Assembly: GCA_963778165.1 (NCBI GenBank)
Contig: CAVZTE010000002.1
Span: forward strand, 372,001-436,000
Direction: 5' to 3'
Origin: Bog-756 sp963778165
Lineage (GTDB): Bacteria; Actinomycetota; Acidimicrobiia; Acidimicrobiales; RAAP-2
DNA length: 64,000 bases
The notes under the pieces were generated by a model, which was not told where the DNA came from, did no database searches, and saw nothing but the letters and a program-made list of their open reading frames with translations. Below are positions 46,611 to 57,403 of this stretch, piece by piece (the stretch's first letter is position 1; every line of letters starts with the position of its first letter). A program made the translations under genes and the position numbers.

Positions 46611-49600
46611 TCGAGTACCGCGCCGTCCACCAGTTCCACTCCGGCACCGCCGAGGGGGATGCCATCACCAACCACATGCTCCACCTGCAGCGTCTGCTGC
46701 GCGAGTTGGGCATGGAGTCCGAGATCTACGCCGAGCACATCACCCCGAGCCTCCGGGACCGCGTCCGCTCCATCGACAGTTATGCCGGTTCGGAGTCGGA
46801 GCTGCTCCTGCTCCACCACTCCATGGGGTACTCGGCCTTCGACGATGTCGTGACCCTGCCCAACGACGTGGTGGTGGTGTACCACAACGTCACGCCGGAG
46901 CAGTACTTCGAGGACGAGGGCTCCCGCCGGCACATCCGGCTCGGCCGGGACCAGCTCCGGGTGCTGGCCTACCGGGCCCTGTTCGGGGTGGCCGTGTCCA
47001 ACTTCAACCGGCGCGAGATGCTGGCCGCGGGGTTCCGCCGGGTCGAGGTCATGCCGGTCCGGGTGGACTTCACCGAGTTCCACGATCTCAGCCTCACCGC
47101 CCGCCACACCGACACCGAGACCGGCACCCCACCGTCCACCGACTGGCTGTACGTGGGCCGGGTCATCGGCAACAAGTGCCAGCGCGACCTGGTCACCGCC
47201 TTCGCCCACTACCGCGCCACCTTCGACCGGGAGGCGCGTCTGGTGCTGGTGGGGGACACCCAGGCCACCGAGTACGTGGACGCCGTGCGGGCCGAGGCCG
47301 AACGCCTCGGGGTCGAGGACCACGTGATCATGGTGGGCAAGGTCTCCGACGCCCTCCTGCGGTCGGCGTTCGCCGGGGCCGGGGTCTTCGTCTCCATGAG
47401 CGAGCACGAGGGCTTCGGGGTTCCCATCCTCGAGGCCATGGCTGCCGGTGTTCCGGTGGTGGCCTTCGGGGCCGCCGCCATCCCCGAGACCATGAGCGGC
47501 GCCGGCGTGCTCCTGCACACCAAGGACCCCGCCGTGGTGGCGGCCACGGTGCAGGCGATCCAGTCCGACCCCGCTCTGCGCCGACGACTCATCGAGCGCC
47601 AGTTCGCCCGCATCCGACAAGTGGAGTCCTTCGACACCCGGGCCCTGCTCAAGCGGATCATCGCCCGGGCCTCCGGGGCGGCCGTGCCTCTGGAGGTCCA
47701 GGTCCAGGGGCCCTTCGAGACCAGCTACAGCTTGGCCGTGGTCAACCGGAACCTGGCCCTGGGCCTGGATGAGCGGCCGGGCCTGGCCGCCTCGCTCTAC
47801 GCCACCGAAGGACCGGGGGACTACGAGCCGGCCCCCTCCGACCTCGAGCGGTACCCCGAGGCCGCCGCCCTGTTCGCCCGGTCGAAGGCCGTCCCCTTCC
47901 CCGACGTGGTCATCCGCCAGATGTACCCGCCCCGGGTCATCGACAGCCCCGGGGGGATCACCGTCGAGTACTTCGGGTGGGAGGAGAGCCGGGTCCCCGA
48001 GTCGGTGGTGGCTCGGACTTCAACCGGTACCTGGACGGGGTCGGGGTCATGTCGACGTTCGTCCGGGACGTGCTCCGCGACTGCGGGGTGGACATCCCCA
48101 TCCAGGTGGTGGGGATCGGCGTGGAGGCTCCCGATCCCGCCGCCACCGTCGACGCCCCCGAGCTGGAGGCGCTGAAGGGGTTCACCTTCCTCCACATCAG
48201 CTCGGCCTTCCCCCGCAAGGGGGTGGACGTCCTGTTGGAGGCGTACTTCGACGCCTTCGACAGCCGCAGCGACGTCTCGCTGATCCTCAAGACCTTCCCC
48301 AACCCCCACAACGAGGTGGAGGGGATCCTCGAGCGGCTGCGGGCCGGCCACCCCAATCCGCCCGACGTGCGGTGGATCGACCGGGACCTGGAGGACCGGG
48401 AGATCGAAGCGCTCTACGGACTGGCCGACTGCTATGTCCACCCGGCCCGGGGGGAGGGGTTCGGGCTGCCGGTGGCCGAGGCCATGGCCGCCGGCGTGCC
48501 GGTGATCAGCGGTGGCCTACTCGGGGCTGGCCGACTTCGTCTCGGAGGAGACGGCGATGACCATCCCCTTCACCCTGGAGGAGGCCCGGACCCACCTGGG
48601 ACTGGACGACTCCATCTGGGCCGAGCCCGATGGTCGGGCAACTGGCCCTCGAGCTGAGCGGATGGCCGACGACCCCGAGGGGCCCGAGGTGCGCCGGCGG
48701 GTCGAGGCCGCCCGGGACCTCATCGCCACCCGGTTCTCCTGGGAGGCGGTGGTCGACCGGTGGGAGGAGTTCATCGACGACCTGGAGGAGTCGGCCGGCC
48801 GGCAGAAGGTGGCCATGGTCACCACCTGGAATTCGCGGTGCGGCATCGCCGAGAACACCCGCTACATCGTCGAGCACTCCCACCACGTCTTCGAGTTCGA
48901 CCTCTTCGCCGACGTCGACGCCGAGGTCATCGACCCCCTGGTCGAACTGGGAGTCAGCCGCACCTGGAAGGACCGCTGGACCCCCGACCTGGCCAGCCTG
49001 GAGGACGCCCTCCGCCTGACCGACGCCGAGGTGCTCCACGTGCAGTTCAACTTCGGCTTCTTCGAGTTCCAGCGCCTGGCCGACCTGCTGGAGCGGCAGA
49101 TGGAGACCCGCGGGGGTGGTGGTGACCCTGCACCGCACCCTCGAACTACAACGACCAGGGCAAGCTGTTGAGCCTGGACCAGATCGCCTCGACCCTGTCC
49201 CGGGTGGACCGGTTGATCGTCCACCAGGAGTCCGACGCCCGGTACCTGGCGGACTGGGGTTGCCGGAAACGTGTCGGTGATCCCGATCGGGGCCGCCGCG
49301 CCGCCGAGCGCTGTCGCCCGAGACCGTCCGGGCCGGGTTGGGGTTGGGAGATCGGACCGTGGTCGGCACCTTCGGGTTCCTCCTGCCCCACAAGGGGACC
49401 CTGGAGCTGGTCAAGGCGCTGGACCCCCTGCGGGCGGACTTCCCGGACCTGTTGCTCATCGCCGCCTGTGCCCGCTACCCGCACGTCGAGTCCAAGGAGT
49501 ACGAGGAGGAGATCCGGGCCGAGATCTCCGCCCGGGGCATGGAGGACTCGGTCCTGCTGATCACCGAGTACCTCCCCGACGAGATGGCCCGGACCCTGCT

Positions 49601-49965
49601 GCGGGCCTCCGACGTCATCGTGCTGCCCTACCAGGAGACCGGTGAGTCCTCCAGCGCCGCCCTGCGGTTCATCCTGCCGCTGGGCCGGCCGGTGGTGGTG
49701 ACCGACTCGCCGATCTTCAACGACTCACGGGACGCCCTGTTGGTGGTCCGCGGGGATCCCGCCGGCCTCGAGGCCGGGGTGCGCCGGGTCCTGTTGGACC
49801 CCGATCTCCAGCGGGACCTGGCCCGTCGCTCGGCTCGACGCCGCCCGTCGGTTCCGGTGGCCCCGGGTGGTCGCCGACCACCAGGAGATCTACACCATGG
49901 CCCGGCGGGCCGGCCGGGCCCGGCGGATGGAGTTGGAGCGGTTGCCCGCCTCGCTCACGTCGTAG
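46607..49965 (+). CDS. Three-module GT4-type glycosyltransferase (several frameshifts)
   Basis: Inferred single protein of about 1,120 residues. Module 1 (46.6-47.7 kb): VIEYRAVHQFHSGTAEGDAI, TDWLYVGRVIGNKCQRDLVT, then SEHEGFGVPILEAMAAGVPV, the donor-binding signature of GT-B retaining enzymes. Module 2 (47.7-48.7 kb, after a shift near 48015): STFVRDVLRDCGVDIPIQVV, FLHISSAFPRKGVDVLLEAY, HPARGEGFGLPVAEAMAAGV. Module 3 (48.7-49.97 kb): VAMVTTWNSRCGIAENTRYI, VGTFGFLLPHKGTLELVKAL, VLPYQETGESSSAALRFILP, ending RMELERLPASLTS-stop at 49965. Shifts occur near 48015, 48520, 49130, 49260-49330 and 49840. Triple-GT proteins build repeat units of surface polysaccharides; acceptor and sugar are unknown. 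Start GTG 46607 is the least certain point. Confidence 0.82.
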
Positions 49966-50127
49966 GTTCGGCAGGTCGGACAGGCCGGCTGGTTGGGGAG
50001 GGCCGGTGCCGGTGATGGCCCGCCGGTGGGGGAGAGGGGCGGATCGGATAGGGCGCCCTGCGGATGGCCCCGACCTCCCCAGCGAAGTGCCTGAGCCACC
50101 CCGTTTTTCCCGATCCCCTGGCCTAAT

Positions 50128-52445
50128 GTGGCTTGCCACATGCTCGGTATCCCCCAGACCGCCCGGACCGCCCGGACTGCCCGGACCGCTCGGACTGCCC
50201 GGACCGAACAGCCTGATCAGTCCGATCTGGGCCTCGAAACGGGCCAAACCGATCGAGCTGACCGGAATGGTCTGACCGGGGCACCCGGACCCGACCGGGT
50301 CCAAGGGGGGCCGGAGGAACCCGACCGGGGCCGGTCCTTACTCGATCCCCGTACCGACCCGCCGGTACGTCCCCGCCACGCCCGGCGGCCCGGCCGTCGT
50401 CCCTCGGGCGTGTGGGCGGCCCTCATCGCCGTGGCCGGGCTGACCCTGTCGTCCTTACTGGCGCTCCTACTCATCCGGCACCAGGGGGTGACGATCAACG
50501 GGGACGAGCCCCACTATCTGGTGGAGGCGGAGTCGATCGGCCGGTTCTTCACCGTCAACATGAGCCCGGGCTACAGCTACATCATCAACCACCACATCAT
50601 CTACCCGTTCGTGGCCAAGCCCGGCCCCACGGTGGCCGCGGCCCTCGGGAACTCCCACCTCAGCCACGGGCTGTACCTCCCGATCCGCTCGATCGGCGTG
50701 TCGGTGCTGCTGGCCGTGCCGGTGCTGGCCGGCCTGAAGGTGGCCGAGGTGGCCTGGGCGCTGATGCTGGCGGCGCTGGCCGTCGGGGTCATCCATCTGG
50801 TGAGCCTGGTGGCCGGGGCCCGGTCGCCGCGGCGCTTCCTGGCTGCCGGTGTGTTCCTGTGCCCGGTCTTCGTGCTGGCCACCACCCAGATCTATCCGGA
50901 CCTCATGACCGGGATGATCGTGGCGGTGGCGGTCCTGCTGTTGGCCATGCTCGAGGTCGGGCGTCAGTGCACCCGGGCCCAGTTGGTGACCGGTGGGGTG
51001 CTCCTGGCCGTCATGCCCTGGCTCGCCGAGAAGAACATCCCCCTCACCGTTCTGATACTGGTCCTGCTGGTGGTGGCGCAGCGCCGGGCCGTCATGAGCC
51101 TCCGGCAATTGGTGGTTCTGGCCGGTCCCGCCGCGGCGAGCGTGGTGGCGGCCGTGGGCTTCAACCTGTGGGCCTACGGCCAGCCGCTGGGCATCAAGAA
51201 CCCGGTGGCCCTGGTCGGCCCGGAGACCTTCACCCGGGCCATGGCCCTGATGTTCGACCGGCGCAGCGGGATCCTCATCCAGCTGCCCATCATCCTCCTG
51301 GGGGTGGCCGCTCTGTGGATCTGGCGCCGCCGGATGCCACTGACCGTGGTCGCCTGCGGTGATCGTGGCGGCCGCGGCCATCTACGGCAACGCCACCGAA
51401 ACGTTCTCCCAGACCGGGGGGAGCTTCTCCGGGCGCTACCAGTGGCCGGTGGTCCCCCTGGGGCTGGCCCTGGCGGCCCTCTATCTGCTCGAGCTGTGGA
51501 GGGTCAGACGCAGGGCCGTGCCGGTGGTGGTCGGCGTCGGCGCGGTGCTGTCGGTGATCCAGGCGGTGCCGGTACTGCTCAGCGAGCACCTGTACTACAG
51601 CCAGGTCCCTGGGACCCCATGGCGTACGGAGGATGGTGGGGAGGGCTCGACCCATCGCCGATCCTGGGCTATCTCCCCACCGCCGAGCTGTACAACCTGC
51701 ACCCAGCTGGACCCCACCCTCGGGACCGGGATCCCCACCTACCTGCCCGGGACCATCCCCTGGCACAACGCCCGGGATCTGTGGGGACTGGCTTGCCTGC
51801 TGCTGCGGCGGCGGCCACCCTGGTGTACTGCCTGGTGGGGCTGGCCCGGCGCCCGAGCGGGATCCGGCCCCGGCTCGGTCCGGACCGGGGTGGTGATCAC
51901 GGCGATCTGCCTGGTGGTGACCTTGGCCTCGCCCGGTCCAGCTTCCGGCGCCGGTGAACTTCGCGGCCAGGCACTTCCCCGCCCCCTCCGGAAAGGTGGA
52001 GGGCGGGATCGGTGGTGGCCCGGCCCCGTCACCGAGGCACGTGGTGCTCGGTCCCTACTGGCAATTGTTGCCGGGCAGGTACCAGACGACCATCTACTAC
52101 ACGCTCTCGGGCCGCAATGACCCGGGCGGGGCCTTGGGCGCAGGTCATCGGTACCGAGCATCCGCCCCACGGGCCGCGTGGCCTGCTGCACAGCACCGAG
52201 CTCTGCCCTGAGCAGGCAGAGCAGCCGCCATGCCCTTCGTGCTTCGACTCCACCCAGGAGGTGTCCGCCCGCGTGCAGTATCCAAGCGGGACCGGCCAGA
52301 TCACGGTCAAGCGAGATCACCTTGGCCAAGCTGGCGTCGGGCTGACGTTCAGGGTCCGATCTGGTGACGCTCAGCTTCGATGCGGTGACAGTGGGTCCTG
52401 TTCGTCTCGCAGGGCCGGTTCGTCACCCCGACGGACATGGATTAG
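50128..52445 (+). CDS. Polytopic membrane protein, GT-C-like glycosyltransferase (frameshifted)
   Basis: A basic, repetitive N-terminus (TARTARTAR...) of about 90 residues precedes about ten hydrophobic helices. The first loop has GVTINGDEPHYLVEAESIGR, an acidic DE motif in the position where GT-C sugar transferases (ArnT/PMT-like) keep their catalytic acid, then LYLPIRSIGVSVLLAVPVLA and LATTQIYPDLMTGMIVAVAV. Shifts near 51357, 51620, 51800 and beyond break the second half, which contains NATETFSQTGGSFSGRYQWP, YGGWWGGLDPSPILGYLPTA, YWQLLPGRYQTTIYYTLSG and a likely end VLFVSQGRFVTPTDMD-stop at 52445. The C-terminal soluble part resembles jelly-roll sugar-binding domains. Substrate unknown; probably uses a polyprenyl-phosphate sugar. 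Confidence 0.7.
50161..50205 (+). repeat. Five 9-bp tandem repeats (GCCCGGACC)
   Basis: GCCCGGACC/T units, one with GCTCGG, repeat five times in frame and encode a (Thr-)Ala-Arg-Thr string at the start of the membrane protein. Confidence 0.85.
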
Positions 52446-52559
52446 CGCCCACAATCGGCCATCGGGCACGATGCCCAGGTGGAATGGACACACGGAGTGA
52501 TCTCCTGCGGCGGCTTTCGCTTGCGGCCCGGTCTCGGCGGCGATAGGCATGGCGGGATC

Positions 52560-53186
52560 ATGATTCGTCACACGCCTGCACCGCCCGTCCGCTCGCTCGA
52601 GCTCTGCGGACTACGGGTCCGCCTGGTCACCTTGGTCGAGAGCGACTATGAGGCGTGGTTCGAGGTTCGGGACCGCTGCCGCGACTGGCTGGTCCCTTGG
52701 GAGCCCCGCTCCAAGGGGGCGCCGCTGGCCCCCGAGGATGCGGCCAGCTTCGCCGCCCGCTGCGGGATGCGGGAGCGCGAGCGGCAGCTGGGGAGCGGGT
52801 TCGGATTCGGGATCTTCGTGGGCGATCGCTTCGTCGGTGAGGTCACGCTGTCGTCCATCCAGCGGGGACCGTTCCAGAACGGCTCCATCGGGTACTGGAT
52901 CGATCAGGACGTGGCCGGCCAGGGTCTGATCCCCGAGGCGGTGGTGGTGGTCCTCAAGTTCGCCTTCGAGACGCTCCGGCTGCACCGGATCGAGGTGGCC
53001 ATCATCCCCCGCAACCGGGCCAGCCGCCGGGTGGTCGACAAGCTGGGCATGCGGACCGAGGGGGTGGCTCTGGGGTTCCTGGAGATCAACGGCGAGTGGG
53101 AGGATCACGTCCGCTACGCCATGACCGCCGAGGAATGGTCCCTCCAGCGCTACAACCTGGGGCCCCGCTGGCTCGGAACCGAGTAA
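52560..53186 (+). CDS. GNAT N-acetyltransferase, RimJ/RimL type
   Basis: 208 residues from ATG 52560 (the frame is open to 52479). Features: LRVRLVTLVESDYEAWFEVR, WLVPWEPRSKG, GFGIFVGDRFVGEVTLSSIQ, GYWIDQDVAGQGLIPEAVVV (acetyl-CoA loop region), HRIEVAIIPRNRASRRVVDK and GFLEINGEWEDHVRYAMTAE. This is the ribosomal-protein-alanine acetyltransferase-like branch; the real acceptor may be a protein N-terminus, amino sugar or small molecule. Located inside the glycan block but with family signatures of RimJ. The following 260 nt up to the next gene are noncoding with a short GGCTCCGAACCG repeat near 53188-53225. Confidence 0.88.
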   Translation: MIRHTPAPPVRSLELCGLRVRLVTLVESDYEAWFEVRDRCRDWLVPWEPRSKGAPLAPEDAASFAARCGMRERERQLGSGFGFGIFVGDRFVGEVTLSSIQRGPFQNGSIGYWIDQDVAGQGLIPEAVVVVLKFAFETLRLHRIEVAIIPRNRASRRVVDKLGMRTEGVALGFLEINGEWEDHVRYAMTAEEWSLQRYNLGPRWLGTE

Positions 53187-53447
53187 TCGGGCCCCGAACC
53201 GGCTGATCCGGCTCCGAACCGACTGTCCGGTCCGGTAAGTCCTGGTGCCAGTCCGGGCAGGTAGAGCCCAGCCCGGGTAGGCGCAGCGTGCCCAGGCCCC
53301 CCGAGCAGGCCCAGGCCCCGAGCCCCGAGCCACCAAAGCCCGTCAGGACCCCGCAGCCGGGTCATTTGGGCCTCTGCGGCGCACTCATCCTGACCTCGGT
53401 CTTTCCATGCGCCCAAACAGGGAATACGCTGTAGAGCAAGTGGTGCG

Positions 53448-54908
53448 ATGATCCTTGGGGGGTTGGTCTTGTCAACTACATCTGCAGTGAAGAGGATTGG
53501 GGTGCTCGTTGTGGCCTACAACGCCGCAACCACTCTGGCCAAGGTGCTCGACCGGATCCCGCCGGAGATCCGCTCGGACATCGAAGAGGTCATCGTCAGC
53601 GACGACCACAGCCAGGACTCGACCTACCTGGTCGGCCTGGGCTATCAGCAGGTCTCCGACCTCCCGATCACCCTGATCCGCCAGCCGACCAACCTGGGGT
53701 ACGGCGGCAACCAGAAGGCCGGCTACCACCTGGCCATCGAGCACGGGCTGGACATCGTGGTCATGCTCCACGGCGACGGCCAGTACGCCCCGGAGTCGCT
53801 GCCCGACATCGTGGCCCCGCTGCTGGCCGGCGAGGCCGATGCGGTCTTCGGGTCACGCATCATGATCAAGGGCGCAGCCCGCAAGGGCGGGCATGCCCCT
53901 GTACAAGTACGTGGGGAACCGCATCCTCTCCCGCTTCGAGAACGCCGCCCTGGGCACCGATCTGACCGAGTTCCACTCGGGGTACCGGGCCTACTCGGTG
54001 GCTGCCCTCAAGCAGCTCCCCTTCGACCAGAACTCCGACGGGTTCAACTTCGACACCCAGATCATCATCCAGATGCACGATGCCGGCATGCGGATCGCCG
54101 AGGTCCCGATCCCCACCTACTACGGCGACGAGATCTGCTACGTCGACGGCTTGGGTTACGCCGCCGATGTGACCAAGGACGTGGTCGGCCTACCGGCTCC
54201 AGAAGGCCGGGTTCGGGGACGGCAGCCGCATCGCCCTCAACGAGGAGTACCAGCTCAAGCCCAGCGAGGACAGCTCCCACGGTCGCATCTCGACCCTGCT
54301 CAAGTCCCGTGCGCCCCGGCAGGATGCTGGACCTGGGCTGCTCGAGCGGATTGCTGTCGGAGCGACTCCGCGCCATGGGCCACCACGTGACCGGCGTCGA
54401 TCTCAATCGAGATCGCCGGGGTGCGAGGAGCGGACCGACGAGTTCTTCCAGGCGGACCTCAACGACGGCATCCCGGCCGAGGTGGGGACCGGGCTACGAC
54501 ATGGTGCTGGCCGCCGACGTGCATCGAGCACCTGGTGAATCCGGGCGCCTTGATCAGGCAGGCCCGCGCCGGTGCTGGCGCCCGAGGGCATGGCCATCTT
54601 CTGCGTGCCCAATATCGCCCACTGGTATCCGAGGTTCCGCTCGACGCTGGGATGTTCGACTACGACCAGCGCGGGATCCTCGACTCCACCCACTTGCGGT
54701 TCTTCACCCGTCGCAGCATCCGCAAGCTCATCGAGCGCCAGGGCTTCACCGTCCGCCGCCTCGAGCCGGTGGGCCTGCCCCTCGACGCCCTGGGCGTGGA
54801 GGGTGGCAGGGCGCGGTGGCTGCGGTTGGTGGACACATGTTCTCGACGCTGTGGCCGACGATGTTCGGCTACCAGTTCATCGTCGAGGCCACGCCCAACC
54901 CGGAGTAG
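53448..54908 (+). CDS. GT2 glycosyltransferase fused to SAM methyltransferase (frameshifted)
   Basis: N-terminal half is a GT-A family 2 enzyme: RIGVLVVAYNAATTLAKVLD, VIVSDDHSQDSTYLVG, NLGYGGNQKAGYHLAIEHGL, MLHGDGQYAPE (metal-binding DxD variant), then after a shift FHSGYRAYSVAALKQLPFDQ. From about 54.3 kb a class I methyltransferase follows: GRMLDLGCSSGLLSERLRAM, MVLAADVIEHLVNPG, FCVPNIAHWYPRFRSTLG, DSTHLRFFTRRSIRKLI, ending MFGYQFIVEATPNPE. At least five frame changes lie at 53885, 54190, 54310, 54410 and 54830. Such GT2-methyltransferase proteins transfer and cap sugars on lipid carriers or surface glycans. Start is uncertain: ATG 53448 or TTG 53469, which has a G-rich ribosome site. Confidence 0.8.
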   Translation: MILGGLVLSTTSAVKRIGVLVVAYNAATTLAKVLDRIPPEIRSDIEEVIVSDDHSQDSTYLVGLGYQQVSDLPITLIRQPTNLGYGGNQKAGYHLAIEHGLDIVVMLHGDGQYAPESLPDIVAPLLAGEADAVFGSRIMIKGAARKGGHAPVQVRGEPHPLPLRERRPGHRSDRVPLGVPGLLGGCPQAAPLRPELRRVQLRHPDHHPDARCRHADRRGPDPHLLRRRDLLRRRLGLRRRCDQGRGRPTGSRRPGSGTAAASPSTRSTSSSPARTAPTVASRPCSSPVRPGRMLDLGCSSGLLSERLRAMGHHVTGVDLNRDRRGARSGPTSSSRRTSTTASRPRWGPGYDMVLAADVHRAPGESGRLDQAGPRRCWRPRAWPSSACPISPTGIRGSARRWDVRLRPARDPRLHPLAVLHPSQHPQAHRAPGLHRPPPRAGGPAPRRPGRGGWQGAVAAVGGHMFSTLWPTMFGYQFIVEATPNPE

Positions 54909-55037
54909 GCCACAACCCGGGGTAGCCCACTCCGCTGGAGCACGACCCGCGGGCCTGGCGGCGGGGAGCCTGGCGGCGAAGAGCCTGGCGGCAGAGCACC
55001 CCGACCTGGTCGCCGCACTCGCAGAGCAGCGAACCGG

Positions 55038-56083
55038 CTAGGCGTCGATGCCCCGCACCACCGCCGGGGAGTGCCGGAAGAACTGCTCCACGTCCTGTTC
55101 GTACCGGTAGGCCGGTTCGCCCGACCCGGTGGCCCGGCGCAGGTTGTTGGCCCGGGCGAAGCTCTCCACGGCGCCGGCGCTGGTGTAGCGGTACTCGAAG
55201 CCGGCCTCGATCAGCCGGGAGGTGTCGACGCCCCGGCCGTAGCGGGCCAGCCCTTCCATCTCGGGCGGGAACTGGACCGCCCCGATCCGGCGCAGCGGGG
55301 CCACGAAGGCCCGGGGCTTGATGGGGGGCAGGGGAAGAGGTGCCCGCTGGAGATGGAGCACACCTCGCTCCAGGGCAGCTTGCCGGCGCCGGCCACGTTG
55401 TAGACCCCGGGGATCTGGTGGCTGGTGACGTACTCGAGGGCCCGCACCACGTCGTCCTCCTCGATGAACTGGACCAGCGGGTCGTAGCCGGCGATGCAGG
55501 GCAGCAGCTTGTGGCGCAGGTTGTAGCTGACCGGGGTGACGATGTCGGTGCCCAGGACGTTGGCGAAGCGGAGCACCGACACCACCAGGTGGGGGTTGTC
55601 CTCGGTGAAGTCCCGGACCAGTGACTCGACCTCGATGAGGGAGCGCTCCACCCGGGTGCGGACCGGGCTGGTGCGCTGGTCCTCCTCGCGGAACCAGGCC
55701 GGGTCGGTCTCGGCCGAGCCGTAGATGTGGGTCGAGGACTTGACCACCACCTGGCGCACCGAGGATCCGGCCGAGCCCGCCGCGGCCAGCAGGTTGAGGG
55801 TGCCGATGACGTTGATCTCGTGGAGGGCCCGGGTCGGTACGTTGACCGAGTTGGTCTCCAAGAAGGTATGCACGATGGTGTCCACCTGGGTGGCCCGCAC
55901 GATCCGGCTGAGGATCGAGTACTTCTGGTCGGAGCGGACGAACTCGGTGCGCTCCAGGGGGACCTTGGGCTCGTCGGCGCCCAGGCCCAGGATCATCTCG
56001 ACCTCGGGCTCGGACTCCAGCGCCTGGGCCATCCGACCGCCCCAGAAGGTGTCGAGCCCGGTGATCAGTACCCTGCGCCCCAT
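55038..56083 (-). CDS. NAD-dependent epimerase/dehydratase, extended SDR (one frameshift)
   Basis: About 348 residues. RRVLITGLDTFWGGRMAQAL is a variant Rossmann glycine motif; then TFLETNSVNVPTRALHEINV, VVVKSSTHIYGSAETDPAWF, LRFANVLGTD, IPGVYNVAGAGKLPWSEV. The frame shifts near 55345 and resumes at PRAFVAPLRRIGAVQFPPEM, ending FFRHSPAVVRGIDA. The catalytic YxxxK of SDRs is not evident at the usual place (SSTHIYG is followed by an Arg/Glu-rich stretch), so it may be a non-classical or binding member. Start is three nt after the plsC stop. The pair resembles mycobacterial Rv0501 (galE2) and Rv0502, recalled from memory. Confidence 0.85.
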
Positions 56084-56086
56084 GGG

Positions 56087-57358
56087 TCAGCCGAACCACA
56101 CGCTGCGACGCTCCCGCAGCATGTCGTGGATGGAGTCCTGCATGGTGGCCCGGATGTTCTCCGCCTCGTCCATGACCCGACTCCGGGAGTAGCGCTCCTG
56201 CCCCGGCTCCACGTCGAAGTAGATGGGGTCGAGCACCCGGAACTTCATCTTGACCGGGAAGTAGGTCACGTAGCCGATGGGGCCCATGAGCAAGGAGTTC
56301 ACGGTGACGGGGAAGTACGGGAGCTTGAGGGCCCGGGCCACGCTGTTGACCCGGAAGAGGATGGGCATGGACTCCTCGGCGCCGACGCAGGCGATGGGGA
56401 CGATGGGGACCCCGGCCCGCATGGCGATCTCCACGAAGCCGCCCCGTCCGAAGCGACGGAGCCGGTAGCGGTCGGAGTAGGTCTTGGACGTGGCCTTGGT
56501 GCCCTCGGGGAACACCAGGGCCAGCTGCTGCTGGTCGTGCAGGAGCCGGTAGGCGTTGTCGGGGTGGGCCGGCACCCCGCCGGTCCGGGACCACATGGTC
56601 CCCACCACCGGGATGGTCCGGAAGAAGTAGTCGGCCATCCCGTAGACCGGGCGGCCCAGCTCCTCTTCGATGCCGTGCATGATGGCCGGAGCGTCCGAGG
56701 GGATGGCGCCGGCGTGGTTGCAGATGAGCAGGGCCCCGCCATGCAGCGGGATCTTCTCCAAGCCGTCCCACTCCACCCGGAACCAGTACTTGTAGACCGG
56801 GTCGTAGAGGCGGCGGACGATGGAGCGCATGTGCTCGGAACGACCCCACTCGTCCACGTCCGACCGCCGGGCGGTGTCCGGGCCTCGGTCGTCGGGCCGG
56901 ATGCGGGCCACCGGGAGGATGGACATGGATGCGGACCTGGCGCCGGCCCCGGGGGGATCGTCCTCCGCCGCCGGGCTGGAGTCCGACCGCGGGTCCCGGA
57001 CCCCGTTCCGGCCCAGGCCCTGGTCCTGGTCCTGGTCCTGGTCCTCGACATCGAGGTCGTCCTCGTCGTCGATCCCGGTGCTCGATCCGATCAGGTTGGC
57101 GTCGATGGGGTGTTCGGGGAGGAAGGTGGTCCGGTCGCCCCGGGGCTCGGCTTTCTCGGCCCGGGGCTCCATCCGCTCGGTGCGCTCGGTGCGCTCGGCC
57201 CGGGGCTCCGCCGTCTCGACCCAGTGCTCCGCCCGCTCATTCTGGGGCTCGGCCCGCCCGGCTCGGGGCTCCGACTTCTCCGCTCGGGTCTTCGACCCCT
57301 CGGCTCGGGGCTCCGAACGAGGTGCGGTCCGGGTGCCGTCCGAGGGGTCCGCGCTCAT
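56087..57358 (-). CDS. PlsC-type 1-acylglycerol-3-phosphate acyltransferase with repetitive charged N-terminus
   Basis: Intact 423 residues. The acyltransferase domain (about 165-420) has ALLICNHAGAIPSDAPAIM (NHxxxxD catalytic motif), TGGVPAHPDNAYRLL, LVFPEGTKATSKTY (phosphate-binding FPEGT) and VPIVPIACVGAEESMPILF. It esterifies lysophosphatidate or a related acceptor at the membrane. The first 160 residues are low complexity: repeated EPRAE(K/R) units, then an acidic DDEDDLDVEDQDQDQDQG run. At DNA level these are degenerate 15-21-bp and 6-bp repeats. Such an extension is absent from classical PlsC. Co-transcribed with the epimerase; divergent from the membrane protein, with 12-bp repeats between them. 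Confidence 0.9.
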   Translation of the reverse strand: MSADPSDGTRTAPRSEPRAEGSKTRAEKSEPRAGRAEPQNERAEHWVETAEPRAERTERTERMEPRAEKAEPRGDRTTFLPEHPIDANLIGSSTGIDDEDDLDVEDQDQDQDQGLGRNGVRDPRSDSSPAAEDDPPGAGARSASMSILPVARIRPDDRGPDTARRSDVDEWGRSEHMRSIVRRLYDPVYKYWFRVEWDGLEKIPLHGGALLICNHAGAIPSDAPAIMHGIEEELGRPVYGMADYFFRTIPVVGTMWSRTGGVPAHPDNAYRLLHDQQQLALVFPEGTKATSKTYSDRYRLRRFGRGGFVEIAMRAGVPIVPIACVGAEESMPILFRVNSVARALKLPYFPVTVNSLLMGPIGYVTYFPVKMKFRVLDPIYFDVEPGQERYSRSRVMDEAENIRATMQDSIHDMLRERRSVWFG

Positions 57359-57403
57359 CTGATCGAGTGTACCGCCGCCACAGGCACCGATTGCCGGGGT
57401 GGA

